45,207 nt of DNA from a bacterium (GCA_021162205.1 JAGGZE010000090.1:1-45207); one strand, 5' to 3'; positions 35,099 through 42,946 are shown, counted from the stretch's first letter. The notes: a model not told the origin generated them from the sequence alone. A program made the numbers and translations.

Positions 35099-35806
35099 AT
35101 GGCACATAAGTTCAAATGGTTGTTTGGGTTATGTGTTTTAGAAATTGCGGTTTTAATTTCAGGATGCAGTCAATCGTCTATCTTGACAAGGCATAAGAGC
35201 GGTGGTTCTGGCGCTGGAAAAATATCCGCAGTTTCAAAAAAAGCAAAACCCCCGAATAAAGTTTGCGATTTAAGAGTTCAAGTCAAAATAACCGACCCAA
35301 TCGCTCCATATATGTCGGATTTCGGCACTGTCGATGTATATGGGAACGAAGGATTTCATATATCGAAACAATTCTCTGTCAGATTTGGCACACAACTCGT
35401 AACAATTCAGGAGCTCGAGGCAGGAAGATATTCCGTTCAAGTGAGTTATGGAACAATTGTCGCCACCAAATGCGTTATTCTCGGCTGTGTATGTATCGAT
35501 AATTGGAAAGAGGTTTTCTCGCAAGCCACAGCTAATGAATTGCGAAAGGAAATCACATCCTGCACAGGTTGCTCGAAATATACAAGCACAACGGGTTGGG
35601 CATCGGGGAACTACGGCTGGACAGGTGGAAACACAGGTGGAAAATATTGGAATCCAAAAAGTGGAAATTCAAATTTCGGTGGATGGGGTTCGGAGCAGAA
35701 AACTCCAGAATTAAAAGGTTCTGGCGAATTGAAAATGCCATGCTCGACGATTACGCCCTGCGGAAGAAATGTATCGTTCGAATTTCCGAAGGATGCGAAT
35801 GAATAA
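35099..35806 (+). CDS. Lipoprotein with glycine/tryptophan/asparagine-rich tail
   Basis: 235 residues. Lipoprotein signal peptide with lipobox LISGC (Cys near 24). A carboxypeptidase-regulatory-like beta domain may occupy about 55-130 (LRVQVKITDPIAPYMSDFGTVDVYGNEG...). The C-terminal 70 residues are low complexity (GNYGWTGGNTGGKYW, NFGGWG). I chose ATG 35099 over GTG 35096 because AGGAGAAGG is better spaced to it. The stop codon overlaps the first base of a nested-hairpin repeat. Function unknown. Confidence 0.7.
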   Translation: MAHKFKWLFGLCVLEIAVLISGCSQSSILTRHKSGGSGAGKISAVSKKAKPPNKVCDLRVQVKITDPIAPYMSDFGTVDVYGNEGFHISKQFSVRFGTQLVTIQELEAGRYSVQVSYGTIVATKCVILGCVCIDNWKEVFSQATANELRKEITSCTGCSKYTSTTGWASGNYGWTGGNTGGKYWNPKSGNSNFGGWGSEQKTPELKGSGELKMPCSTITPCGRNVSFEFPKDANE

Positions 35807-35872
35807 CGGGCTTTGCCCGTTTTTATTGTGCGAATTTCCTTGCCGATGAAATCGACGATTCCCTTTCGCACA
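35806..35872 (+). repeat. Nested-hairpin repeat copy D, terminator of lipoprotein gene
   Basis: ACGGGC-TTT-GCCCGT (35806-35820) with a T-run, starting in the stop codon. Outer stem TGTGCGAA (35827-35834)/TTCGCACA (35865-35872), perfect 8 bp. Inner CGAT-GAAA-like loop-ATCG (35844-35854). Confidence 0.85.
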
Positions 35873-36000
35873 GCGGAATTATAAAGGAAATGATACCGTG
35901 TTTAGTTTAATTGATAATTTTTCATTTAATAATGGACAAGGCAGATATTGCCTCTACTATCGACTGATTTGAACTTTGAATTTTATATAGGAGGATTGAA

Positions 36001-37428
36001 ATGAAAAAGATATTTCTTTCGCTTTTGATTGCGAGCTGTCTTGTATTTTCACAGGGCAATGCAATTTTTAAAGTTACCGATTTCCCCGATAACGAACTTT
36101 GTCCACGTGTGTCGCCCGATGGTCAAAGATTGGCTTATGTGGACTTAAAATTTAATGGTCCATTTCCAATTGCTAATATTAGAGTTTCAACTGCCGATGG
36201 GCAAAATTCTATGCTTGCCACAACTGGGCAAAGTCCTCAAACGGGGGGGGTTCCAATAGATAATCAATACCCGAGTTGGTTTCCCAATGGCTCTCAGGTC
36301 ATTTATGAAAGACTCGTCCCAATAGCTGCGGGAACGGAAACCTATGAAATTTGGTCGGTGCCGTTCAATTCATCCAATGGGACGAGACTCATTCAGAATA
36401 ATTACAATTTTTCGATTATGCCCGATGTATCCGTAAATGGCGATGTCGCATTTGTTACATCGGGGAATCTTCAGTCTCCATTTCCTGGCTATCCGATGAC
36501 ACGATATGGCAATGTGCCTCCACCAGCCGCAGTTATGAAAAACTTTATGATTGCGATTCAACCTGCTGGACAGGCTGTTGTGCTAAATTCTATTCCTGGA
36601 TTGTATCCTCACTGGAATCCCGATGGTAAATTAATCGCATACAGTTCATGGAATCCAACTACTGGATGGGATATTTTTGTAGCAGATTATACGATGGAGA
36701 GAGGTCTTACGAATTTCAGACAGATTACATCCGACCCGGGCGATGAATTTGTTCCGTCCTGGTCTCCCGATGGCAAATGGATTGCTTATGCTTATGCACG
36801 ACCGCAATCATCATCTCCTGTGAATATTTTTGTCATCAATATATTCGATGGCACGAGAATTCAGGAGACATTAGAGCCTAACTCGATTATCACTATGCCC
36901 GATTGGACTAAAACCGCCGATGGCAAGGAATATATATATTGCTGCTCGAATATGGATGGCGATTTCGATATATATCGTCTTGTGCCTCTTCTCGGCAATA
37001 CATCACCCGTATCGAGTTCATCGCAGATGCCACCCGCTCCTGGTGGAATGATTATTACACCTCAACAACAGCAACAAAAGAATGCAGGCAAAGTGCGAGT
37101 TATTGTCCTTAACACATCTACAGATAAAACTGCCGATATTTCTCAGAGTTTTGCCAGTAAAGTCGCACAGAAAATAACCGAATGGAACGATAGTATATTT
37201 GTTTCGAGTGTGATAAACGGCTCCGATTCGGGTGAACCTCATGTATATTATTTCAGCGAAGATTTCAAAAAGCTTGCGGATAATATTTCACTATTTCTCG
37301 ATGGTTTAATCAATAATGAAATTTTATATTCTGAAACCGAATACAGTTTTTTCCCATCGGAACCGTTAAGCAATTCTCCATATAAGCTTAACAATGTCGA
37401 TATACTTATCGAGGCACCCGCTAATTAA
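36001..37428 (+). CDS. Secreted TolB-like beta-propeller protein
   Basis: 475 residues with signal peptide (1-18). Several PD40/WD40-like blades of the TolB type are readable: RVSPDGQRLAYVDL (near 37), YPSWFPNGSQVIYE (near 97), YPHWNPDGKLIAYSSWN, FVPSWSPDGKWIAYAYA, MPDWTKTADGKEYIYCCSN. The C-terminal 130 residues (after a P/Q/S linker with a QQQQQ run) form another domain of unknown type. It is probably a periplasmic scaffold. AGGAGG precedes the ATG. The protease gene at 37470 follows by 41 bp and may be co-expressed. Confidence 0.85.
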   Translation: MKKIFLSLLIASCLVFSQGNAIFKVTDFPDNELCPRVSPDGQRLAYVDLKFNGPFPIANIRVSTADGQNSMLATTGQSPQTGGVPIDNQYPSWFPNGSQVIYERLVPIAAGTETYEIWSVPFNSSNGTRLIQNNYNFSIMPDVSVNGDVAFVTSGNLQSPFPGYPMTRYGNVPPPAAVMKNFMIAIQPAGQAVVLNSIPGLYPHWNPDGKLIAYSSWNPTTGWDIFVADYTMERGLTNFRQITSDPGDEFVPSWSPDGKWIAYAYARPQSSSPVNIFVINIFDGTRIQETLEPNSIITMPDWTKTADGKEYIYCCSNMDGDFDIYRLVPLLGNTSPVSSSSQMPPAPGGMIITPQQQQQKNAGKVRVIVLNTSTDKTADISQSFASKVAQKITEWNDSIFVSSVINGSDSGEPHVYYFSEDFKKLADNISLFLDGLINNEILYSETEYSFFPSEPLSNSPYKLNNVDILIEAPAN

Positions 37429-37469
37429 TTTAATTATGCACATTTGAACATAATCGAGGATTTACTCTG

Positions 37470-38921
37470 ATGTCACAAATGAAATATATAATCGCAGCTG
37501 TCATTTTACTTATGTTAGCTATGGTTTTGGGTGAATCTAACGGATTGGGTTTCATTCCGCAGAAATTTCCAGATTCACTTGTGAACCAAGAACTTCCGCT
37601 ATTATATCGAACTGTTACTTTGCCAGACCATTTCGATTGGCGCAGTGTCGGCGGAGTAAATTATATTACATCGGTCAAAAATCAAGGCACTTGCGGTTCC
37701 TGCTGGGCGTTCGCAGCACTCGCTCAATTCGAATCTGCTGTCAGAATATATTCTAATTATCCATTGATTCCAATAGACTTCTCGGAACAGGAACTCGTTT
37801 CCTGCCATCCCGATTACTATGGATGTTATGGTGGTAATTTCCCGACAGATTATCTCGAACAAAACGGTATCGTCGATGAGAATTGTTTTCCTTACGATAC
37901 CTTACAGAATATTTACATATATTTTCCCTGCGATTCTATTTGCGACGATGCGAGTTATAGAAAAAATTATCGCCTCGATGTCGATATAGTAAATACTCAT
38001 TTCAATATTCAGACGATAAAGGAAGCGATATATGTCAGCCCGATGTTTTTAGGAATGGATGCCTTATCGTCGTTTGCCAGTCTCGGCACTGTTTCATCCG
38101 ATTATATTTGGCTTCCCGATTCGACGGATTCTAACGAAACCAGTGTCGGCGGACATGCTCTGTTGTGTATCGGATGGGATGACAGCTTGCAATACTTGAT
38201 TTTCAAAAATAGTTGGGGAACAAACTGGGGCGATTCGGGTTTCATTAAAATCGGCTACCGTGCATTCGATATGAATTTTTCTAAAAATATATGGCTTTCT
38301 CCCAATACCTATGAAACATACATTTTCCCTGTGAATAAAATTTCTGCGAAACTAATCGAAAACTGGGTAATCGGAGAAAATATTATAAAATCTGAAACAT
38401 CGTTTGTGCCTATATCTGTTTCAGATTCGACTGAAATCGTATCGAATAGGTTCTTTGCATCGACAGGACAATGGTATATGGTGCAAAATTGGAACTATAC
38501 AAAGGATTTAATCGATACTATATTGTTTCAAAATGGCGATGGCAACACACTTTCTGTGATATACGATTCTCCGATGGAAATAAATTGGGAATGCGCCGAG
38601 ACCACCGCTGTTGCGACAGAATGCCTTTCAAATGAAAATATTATCGCATATCCAAATCCGTTCATTCTCGGCGAGGATAATATCACTATTTCATTCAAAC
38701 TATGCCAAAGCGGTATTGTTGGAGTAAAAATTTTCGATGTAGGATACAATCTTGTGAACGATATTGTGTCGGGCGAAAATCATCAGGCAGAAAGTGTAAA
38801 TATTTTGTGGGATGGTAAGGACCAGCGAGGTAAATTTGTTGCTCCCGGTGTCTATTTTGTCGTAATCGAAAGCACTATGGGCGAACACGGAGTCGCAAAA
38901 ATCGTGGCGAGGCGAAAATGA
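37470..38921 (+). CDS. Secreted papain-like (C1) cysteine peptidase with sorting-type C-terminus
   Basis: 483 residues. Signal peptide at about 1-22. The mature C1 domain starts LPDHFDWRSVGGV; active-site Gln72, Cys78 (NQGTCGSCWAF), His229 (GGHALLCIGW) and Asn247 (FKNSWGTNWGDSGF) are all present. It has no long inhibitory propeptide. The tail (about 395-483) is a YPNPF/FlgD-like domain (NIIAYPNPFILGEDN...VNILWDGKDQRGKFVAPGVYFVV), as used by type IX-like export. The stop overlaps the next gene by 4 bases, tying it to an outer-membrane protein that may aid its export. Confidence 0.9.
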   Translation: MSQMKYIIAAVILLMLAMVLGESNGLGFIPQKFPDSLVNQELPLLYRTVTLPDHFDWRSVGGVNYITSVKNQGTCGSCWAFAALAQFESAVRIYSNYPLIPIDFSEQELVSCHPDYYGCYGGNFPTDYLEQNGIVDENCFPYDTLQNIYIYFPCDSICDDASYRKNYRLDVDIVNTHFNIQTIKEAIYVSPMFLGMDALSSFASLGTVSSDYIWLPDSTDSNETSVGGHALLCIGWDDSLQYLIFKNSWGTNWGDSGFIKIGYRAFDMNFSKNIWLSPNTYETYIFPVNKISAKLIENWVIGENIIKSETSFVPISVSDSTEIVSNRFFASTGQWYMVQNWNYTKDLIDTILFQNGDGNTLSVIYDSPMEINWECAETTAVATECLSNENIIAYPNPFILGEDNITISFKLCQSGIVGVKIFDVGYNLVNDIVSGENHQAESVNILWDGKDQRGKFVAPGVYFVVIESTMGEHGVAKIVARRK

Positions 38922-39895
38922 AAAATTTTCATAATACATTTTTCTGTATAGGGGTAATTATTTTAACGATGGCAATGTTTTCATCGGCATACTGCACTGT
39001 CCCCGGCGGCGATGCAGGTGTATTTCTCGAACTGCCACCATCGATATCATCGGCGGCATTCGCGGGAGCTTGCTATACTTTTAATCCCGAACCCGATGCA
39101 ATTTTTATCAATCCCGCAAATCTATATAATTCGCAAGCTATTTGTGCTGGTGCATCTTTTGAAAGTTATCCGCTTTCGGTGCAAAGGTATTCCATTGCTG
39201 GAATTATCCCGTGGAGAAATTTCAGAATCGGTGCTGGAATGCTGCAGCATTCGATAGGCGAGATAACAGGCAGAGACGATGTCGGCAATTTAACATCGAC
39301 ATTCGGATATAATTATATAGCATATTCATTCGGTGGAACTTATGGAATTTCACGCGGCAAGATGAAAGATGCCTGCAAAAGTCCTTTCTATGAATTTTCC
39401 GCTGGGTTCGCAAGCAAATTGCTCACTCAATACGAAGCCGATTCGATTGCCGGCACAGGATATACTTTCGATATGGGTGTTTCAGGAAAATATACATTCA
39501 TTCGATATGGTTTGCTTCTGCGGAATGTAACGAGTCGAATTATCTGGAAAGACGCTGCTGAAACCAAAAATTCACTGCCGACTTCGATTATTATGGGAAT
39601 CGGTTTCGAATATTGTGCATCGAACTGGTTCGAACTATCTGTCGAAAATAAAGTCGCAGATAGATTCCATTTCCGCGCAGGTGGACAATATCTTGCGAAC
39701 GATTGGGCAGGTTTCCGAGCGGGACTCGATTTCCAGACAGGTTCGCCGACACCATCGAATGAGTGGAAATTAGCATTAGGTGGAGTATTCTATCGAAAAT
39801 TTGTCCTGCCATTAGAGATTTCCTATTCGATGCAATATATTGCTGCAATCGATGGCTTCTCATTAGGCATCGGGCTGAATTGGAATACTTTCTAA
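38918..39895 (+). CDS. PorV/PorQ-family outer-membrane protein
   Basis: 325 residues with signal peptide (about 1-27) and FadL/PorV-like barrel pattern. The family opening is recognisable: GDAGVFLELPPSISSAAFAGACYTFNPEPDAIFINPANL, matching the PorV/PorQ consensus of an early GGA...NPAGL motif. In Bacteroidota, PorV shuttles type IX cargo to the attachment complex; PorQ and others have related roles. Its 4-base ATGA overlap with the C1 peptidase gene, which carries a sorting-type domain, fits a cargo-and-shuttle pair. It might instead be a general barrel; core type IX genes are not seen here. Confidence 0.78.
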   Translation: MKNFHNTFFCIGVIILTMAMFSSAYCTVPGGDAGVFLELPPSISSAAFAGACYTFNPEPDAIFINPANLYNSQAICAGASFESYPLSVQRYSIAGIIPWRNFRIGAGMLQHSIGEITGRDDVGNLTSTFGYNYIAYSFGGTYGISRGKMKDACKSPFYEFSAGFASKLLTQYEADSIAGTGYTFDMGVSGKYTFIRYGLLLRNVTSRIIWKDAAETKNSLPTSIIMGIGFEYCASNWFELSVENKVADRFHFRAGGQYLANDWAGFRAGLDFQTGSPTPSNEWKLALGGVFYRKFVLPLEISYSMQYIAAIDGFSLGIGLNWNTF

Positions 39896-39931
39896 TTTAG
39901 CTTAAATATTTATAATTAGAAAAGATTATTT

Positions 39932-40135
39932 ATGAAAGCATTAAATCTCGTTTTTGGGATAGTCTTAACCTTAATATCGCTGAATTATTGGATAACAGTC
40001 GGTGCTTCATCAAAAATATCGAATGTTCCAATTTTTTATGAATTCACATTTAAGCTATTTCCATATATGGATGTTATTATTACTATCATTGCAATATGGC
40101 TCGTAATAAAAGGTGTCAAAGATATTATTAAATAG
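39932..40135 (+). CDS. Small two-helix membrane protein
   Basis: 67 residues with two hydrophobic helices (about 4-24 and 44-62). No family recognised. GAAAAG lies upstream as a weak ribosome site. It stands between the PorV-like gene and tRNA-His and may be co-transcribed with the former. Confidence 0.55.
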   Translation: MKALNLVFGIVLTLISLNYWITVGASSKISNVPIFYEFTFKLFPYMDVIITIIAIWLVIKGVKDIIK

Positions 40136-40210
40136 CGATAATACCGAATAAATCCGCTGTCTCTCTGCAATCGATAAAAAATCGATTATCGAATTTATAA
40201 AAAAAATGAT

Positions 40211-40238
40211 TTGACACTCGAAATCATTCCAATAAATT
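40211..40238 (+). promoter_or_regulatory. Promoter of tRNA-His
   Basis: TTGACA (40211-40216), 16-base spacer, TAAATT (40233-40238), ending 15 bases before the tRNA. Same 16-base spacing as the rpoD promoter. Confidence 0.6.
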
Positions 40239-40253
40239 GTTATGAAATTGAAT

Positions 40254-40328
40254 GGTGGGTGTAGCTCAATTGGTTAGAGTGCTGGACTGTGGATCCGGAG
40301 GTTGGCGGTTCGACCCCGCTCACCCACC
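40254..40328 (+). tRNA. tRNA-His (GTG anticodon)
   Basis: Complete cloverleaf: acceptor GTGGGTG/CACCCAC, D stem GCTC/GAGT, anticodon stem CTGGA/TCCGG with loop CTGTGGA (anticodon GTG), T stem GGCGG/CCGCT with TTCGACC. The extra G(-1) at 40254 faces C73 (40328), the identity element of tRNA-His. The CCA end is not encoded (CCT follows). A terminator hairpin starts 6 bases downstream. Confidence 0.95.
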
Positions 40329-40333
40329 CCTTC

Positions 40334-40421
40334 CAGGCATTCGCCTGTTTTTATCGTGCAACTTTCCTTTCACCAGAGTGAAATTCCCTGTTGCACCCGA
40401 TTAACCAAAATAATATTTCAA
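40334..40421 (+). repeat. Nested-hairpin repeat copy E, terminator of tRNA-His
   Basis: CAGGC-ATTC-GCCTG (40334-40347) and five Ts. Outer stem GTGCAAC (40356-40362)/GTTGCAC (40390-40396), perfect. Inner TTTCAC (40368-40373)/GTGAAA (40378-40383), perfect. Tail GATTAACCAAAATAA follows. Confidence 0.88.
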
Positions 40422-40439
40422 CCAATTGAAAAGCACCGT

Positions 40440-40513
40440 GTAGGGGCGTATCGAATACGCTCCTAAGAAGAACCGAAGGTTCACCCGCAAATCGCACCCG
40501 TTCGGGTGTTTTT
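40440..40513 (+). repeat. TAGGGGC palindrome, GAACC hairpin and terminator (copy H)
   Basis: TAGGGGCGTATCGAATACGC (40441-40460, with CTCCTA completing an 11-bp stem with one G-T), then GAACCgaaGGTTC, then CACCCG (40495-40500)/CGGGTG (40503-40508) with five Ts. The nested hairpin that should follow is truncated. Confidence 0.7.
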
Positions 40514-40559
40514 ATCGCATTCCGCATGATATGCCTCCTGTTTGTTTATTGCGGTGTCG

Positions 40560-40591
40560 TTGTAAGGGTTCAAAATTTTGAACCCCTACAA
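40560..40591. repeat. 20-bp perfect palindrome
   Basis: GGGTTCAAAATTTTGAACCC (40566-40585), extended by TTGTA (40560-40564) and TACAA (40587-40591) after one mismatched pair. It could be a protein-binding site, a miniature-element end or a cruciform; no T-run follows. Confidence 0.7.
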
Positions 40592-40654
40592 TCAATTGTT
40601 TTTCTCTATCTTTCATAATTCCAACAAATTACATTTTCTAACCCATTATTTTGC

Positions 40655-40843
40655 CTTGATTTCTTAGGAAATTGCCTTGCTTTCCCTGTCATTTGTTGAC
40701 ATTTCCTTATATTTTGCGATAATTTCCTTAGAAATTGCCTCGCTTTCCATGGAAATATGTTCCGTCTGCTTGGAAATTGCAATAATTTCCATAGAAATCA
40801 TTTCAGTTTCCATGGAAATTATTCTAATTCCCTTGGAAATCTA
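40655..40843 (-). repeat. Nine-unit 21-bp tandem array encoding degenerate heptads
   Basis: Unit centres fall at exactly 21-bp steps (40665.5 to 40833.5). The core is TTTCC-NN-GGAAA-like, perfect as TTTCCATGGAAA in two units. On the minus strand the units read as heptads of consensus I-S-x-E-x-x-A. ATG 40813 to stop 40664 gives 49 residues (METEMISMEIIAISKQ...). The heptad pattern continues past a stop at both ends, suggesting a decayed coding repeat. No ribosome site is evident. Confidence 0.75.
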
Positions 40844-40866
40844 AACAAAATAGTGACCCTTTCCTG

Positions 40867-40894
40867 TGAACAAGGGATAGATACCCCTTGTTCA
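40867..40894. repeat. Perfect 10-bp hairpin beside the 21-bp array
   Basis: TGAACAAGGG (40867-40876) pairs with CCCTTGTTCA (40885-40894) across an 8-base loop. No adjacent T-run on either strand. Confidence 0.55.
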
Positions 40895-40908
40895 GATATG
40901 GTTCGGCG

Positions 40909-40998
40909 ACAGGCGTTCGCCTGTTTTCTTCGCATTGCTTTTCTTCCGACAAAGTCGAAATTCATTGCAACGCCTGATTAATCAAAATAATATTTCAC
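40909..40998 (+). repeat. Nested-hairpin repeat copy F
   Basis: ACAGGC-GTTC-GCCTGT (40909-40924) and TTTCTT. Outer GCATTGC (40932-40938)/GCAACGC (40967-40973), 6 of 7. Inner TTCCGAC/GTCGAAA (40944-40960), one mismatch. Tail GATTAATCAAAATAA. Confidence 0.8.
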
Positions 40999-41065
40999 CA
41001 CCTTTCAGGTGTTTTCTTTGTGCAACTTTTCTGACAACCGAGTTGTCGCACCTGATTGATCAAAA
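40999..41065 (+). repeat. Nested-hairpin repeat copy G
   Basis: CACCT-TTC-AGGTG (40999-41011) and TTTTCTTT. Outer GTGC (41020-41023)/GCAC (41048-41051). Inner GACAAC-CGA-GTTGTC (41033-41047), perfect. Tail GATTGATCAAAA. Confidence 0.8.
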
Positions 41066-41071
41066 TTTCTC

Positions 41072-41155
41072 GGCGACAATGAATTTCACTCTTCTGAAAG
41101 ACCCCGATTTTATCGGGATTAAGAAAAAAGTCGCCCATAGAAAGAACCGAAGGTT
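41072..41155. repeat. Second-type nested hairpin (copy J)
   Basis: Outer GGCGAC (41072-41077)/GTCGCC (41130-41135). Inner CCCGAT-TTT-ATCGGG (41103-41117). Followed by GAACCgaaGGTTC (about 41143-41155). The same order (GGCRAC, inner stem, GTCGCC, then a GARCC hairpin) occurs at 11729-11793. The remaining bases of 40329-41272 show nothing else. Confidence 0.7.
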
Positions 41156-41272
41156 CCCTGATATATTTTGTGAAATCTCACTATTGAAATTAAAAATAAT
41201 TTTGAAATATGTGAAAATATTGCAATAATGAGCATATCAATAATTTTTGGAATATCTTTTTTCGATTCGATT

Positions 41273-42946
41273 ATGAAAGTTAAAGTTGCAAAAAGTGCGG
41301 GATTTTGTGTCGGTGTGAAACGAGCTGTCGAGCTTGTTCTTCGCATTGCCGACGAACATCGCAACCGCAGGATTTTCACTTATGGTCCGCTGATTCACAA
41401 TCCTCAAACTATCGAGATGCTTACCGAAAAGGGAATTACACTTCTCGAACCTGAAAATCGTGGAAACGAGGGCGATATTGTCGTTATTCGTTCACATGGA
41501 GTATCTCCCGATGTAATAGGGCGATTGAAACATGATGGATACAGCATTTTCGATGCCACTTGTCCCAAAGTCGCTTTCGTTCACAAATTGGCGAAAAAAT
41601 ATTCCAGCGATGGTTATGCGATAATAATTATCGGCGATAAAAATCATTCCGAAGTAATCGGTATCGAGGGCGAGGTGTTAGGTGATGCTGCGGTTGTGAA
41701 TTCGCCCGAACAGGTAAAAAAATTACCCGATTGGGAAAAAGTTGCGGTTGTTGTCCAAACCACTATGGACAGACAGACTTTTGAAAATGTAATCGAGGCG
41801 ATAAAAAATAAATTCGATGAAGTCGTTATAAACAACACACTTTGTTCGGAAACCGCATATCGTCAGGATGAAATCGTCGAACTCGCAAAAGAATCTGGTG
41901 CGTTCGTTGTAATCGGTGGGAAAAACAGTGCCAACACAAAGCGTTTATACCAGCTTGCATCCCAAACAGGTCTACCGACATTTTGGGTCGAGACAGTGGA
42001 TGAGCTTAATCAAGATGATTTCGAGCAAATCGAGCAGGTTGCAGTAGTCGCCGGTGCATCGACTCCACACTGGATTATCGACAGGGTTGTCGAAAAACTC
42101 GAATCGATGAACCGAAATTTTTTGCCACCCTGGCGATGGCAATGGATGAAATATTTGGCTTATGTGATTTTGCGAAGTAATTTTTGGGCATCGTTCGCCG
42201 CAGGTTGTTTCGCCGCTGTGATTGCCGCACAACTAAACATTCGATTTCCAGTATTGAATGGATTAACTATTATTTTTATACTTTTTAGCGTCCTCAATGT
42301 ATATGAATACAAAGAATGGCAGGGATTGGCGCTTATGGACCCATCTAAAGTTCGATTTGTCAGAAATTCGAGAAAAATTTTGAATCCACTCTCTATTATT
42401 TCGTTTGCAACCGCTTTGATAATGTCGTTTTCCCTGAATAAATTTCTCGGTGCGACTGCAATTGCCATTATAATATTAACATTTGCTTATTGGAAAATTC
42501 CAATTCTTGAAACCATTTTCCCAGCATTCATCAAGGACAGCGCTATTTTAGGTTTATGGATTGTTCTCATCTGGGCTTATGGATGCAATTGGAATTTGAA
42601 TTTGCTTATTCCACTGACGATGTTCGGTGTTCTTCGAGGACTTACGATGGGATTGAAAGAGTTGGAAACCGATAGAATTCTTCAGCGAAAATCGATAACT
42701 TCAGCACTCGGAGAAAAAACATCGGTTTTCTTAGGACTCGTTCCATTATTCGTCTGTATTTTCACTTTGATTATATCGAAAAGTGCGAGTAATTTCATCG
42801 GGATAATTCTCGGTTCGGTTTCGATGTGGTTTCTCGCTATACTGGTCGGATTCCGAATAATCCGCAAGGGCAGTTATGTCGAATTTTTGGCCGACTCGAT
42901 AGTTCTAATATTTTCGATTGTTCAGTGGTTCAAAGTATTCTCATAA
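41273..42946 (+). CDS. ispH: IspH (HMBPP reductase) fused to a UbiA-like membrane domain
   Basis: Residues 1-280 are IspH, the [4Fe-4S] enzyme that makes IPP and DMAPP in the MEP pathway. Cluster ligands Cys12 (AGFCVGV), Cys97 (DATCPKV) and Cys191 (NTLCSET) and substrate histidines (IHN, SHGV) are present. Residues about 290-557 add about eight or nine membrane helices resembling the UbiA prenyltransferase fold, with degenerate counterparts of its Asp motifs (NVYEYKEWQ...D and GLKELETDR...ITSALGEKT). ATG 41273 (MKVKVAKSAGFC) matches IspH starts better than the upstream ATG at 41228; no good ribosome site is seen. The 3' end overlaps the convergent gene by 17 bases. Confidence 0.85.
   Translation: MKVKVAKSAGFCVGVKRAVELVLRIADEHRNRRIFTYGPLIHNPQTIEMLTEKGITLLEPENRGNEGDIVVIRSHGVSPDVIGRLKHDGYSIFDATCPKVAFVHKLAKKYSSDGYAIIIIGDKNHSEVIGIEGEVLGDAAVVNSPEQVKKLPDWEKVAVVVQTTMDRQTFENVIEAIKNKFDEVVINNTLCSETAYRQDEIVELAKESGAFVVIGGKNSANTKRLYQLASQTGLPTFWVETVDELNQDDFEQIEQVAVVAGASTPHWIIDRVVEKLESMNRNFLPPWRWQWMKYLAYVILRSNFWASFAAGCFAAVIAAQLNIRFPVLNGLTIIFILFSVLNVYEYKEWQGLALMDPSKVRFVRNSRKILNPLSIISFATALIMSFSLNKFLGATAIAIIILTFAYWKIPILETIFPAFIKDSAILGLWIVLIWAYGCNWNLNLLIPLTMFGVLRGLTMGLKELETDRILQRKSITSALGEKTSVFLGLVPLFVCIFTLIISKSASNFIGIILGSVSMWFLAILVGFRIIRKGSYVEFLADSIVLIFSIVQWFKVFS

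Noticed and set aside
17481-39895. A complete type IX secretion system
   Set aside because: Only cargo-like tails and one PorV/PorQ-like protein are present; no motor, translocon or sortase gene is in the window.
40655-40843. CRISPR array
   Set aside because: Units are 21 bp, directly adjacent and degenerate; there are no distinct spacers and no cas genes.
40757-40981. 74-residue plus-strand ORF through the 21-bp array
   Set aside because: It crosses the array and a terminator repeat. The heptad pattern on the minus strand is more protein-like, and the ORF has no ribosome site.
41228-41272. Upstream ATG of ispH as the true start
   Set aside because: The 15 extra residues are hydrophobic, unlike any IspH N-terminus, while ATG 41273 gives the standard MKVKVAKSAGFC start.
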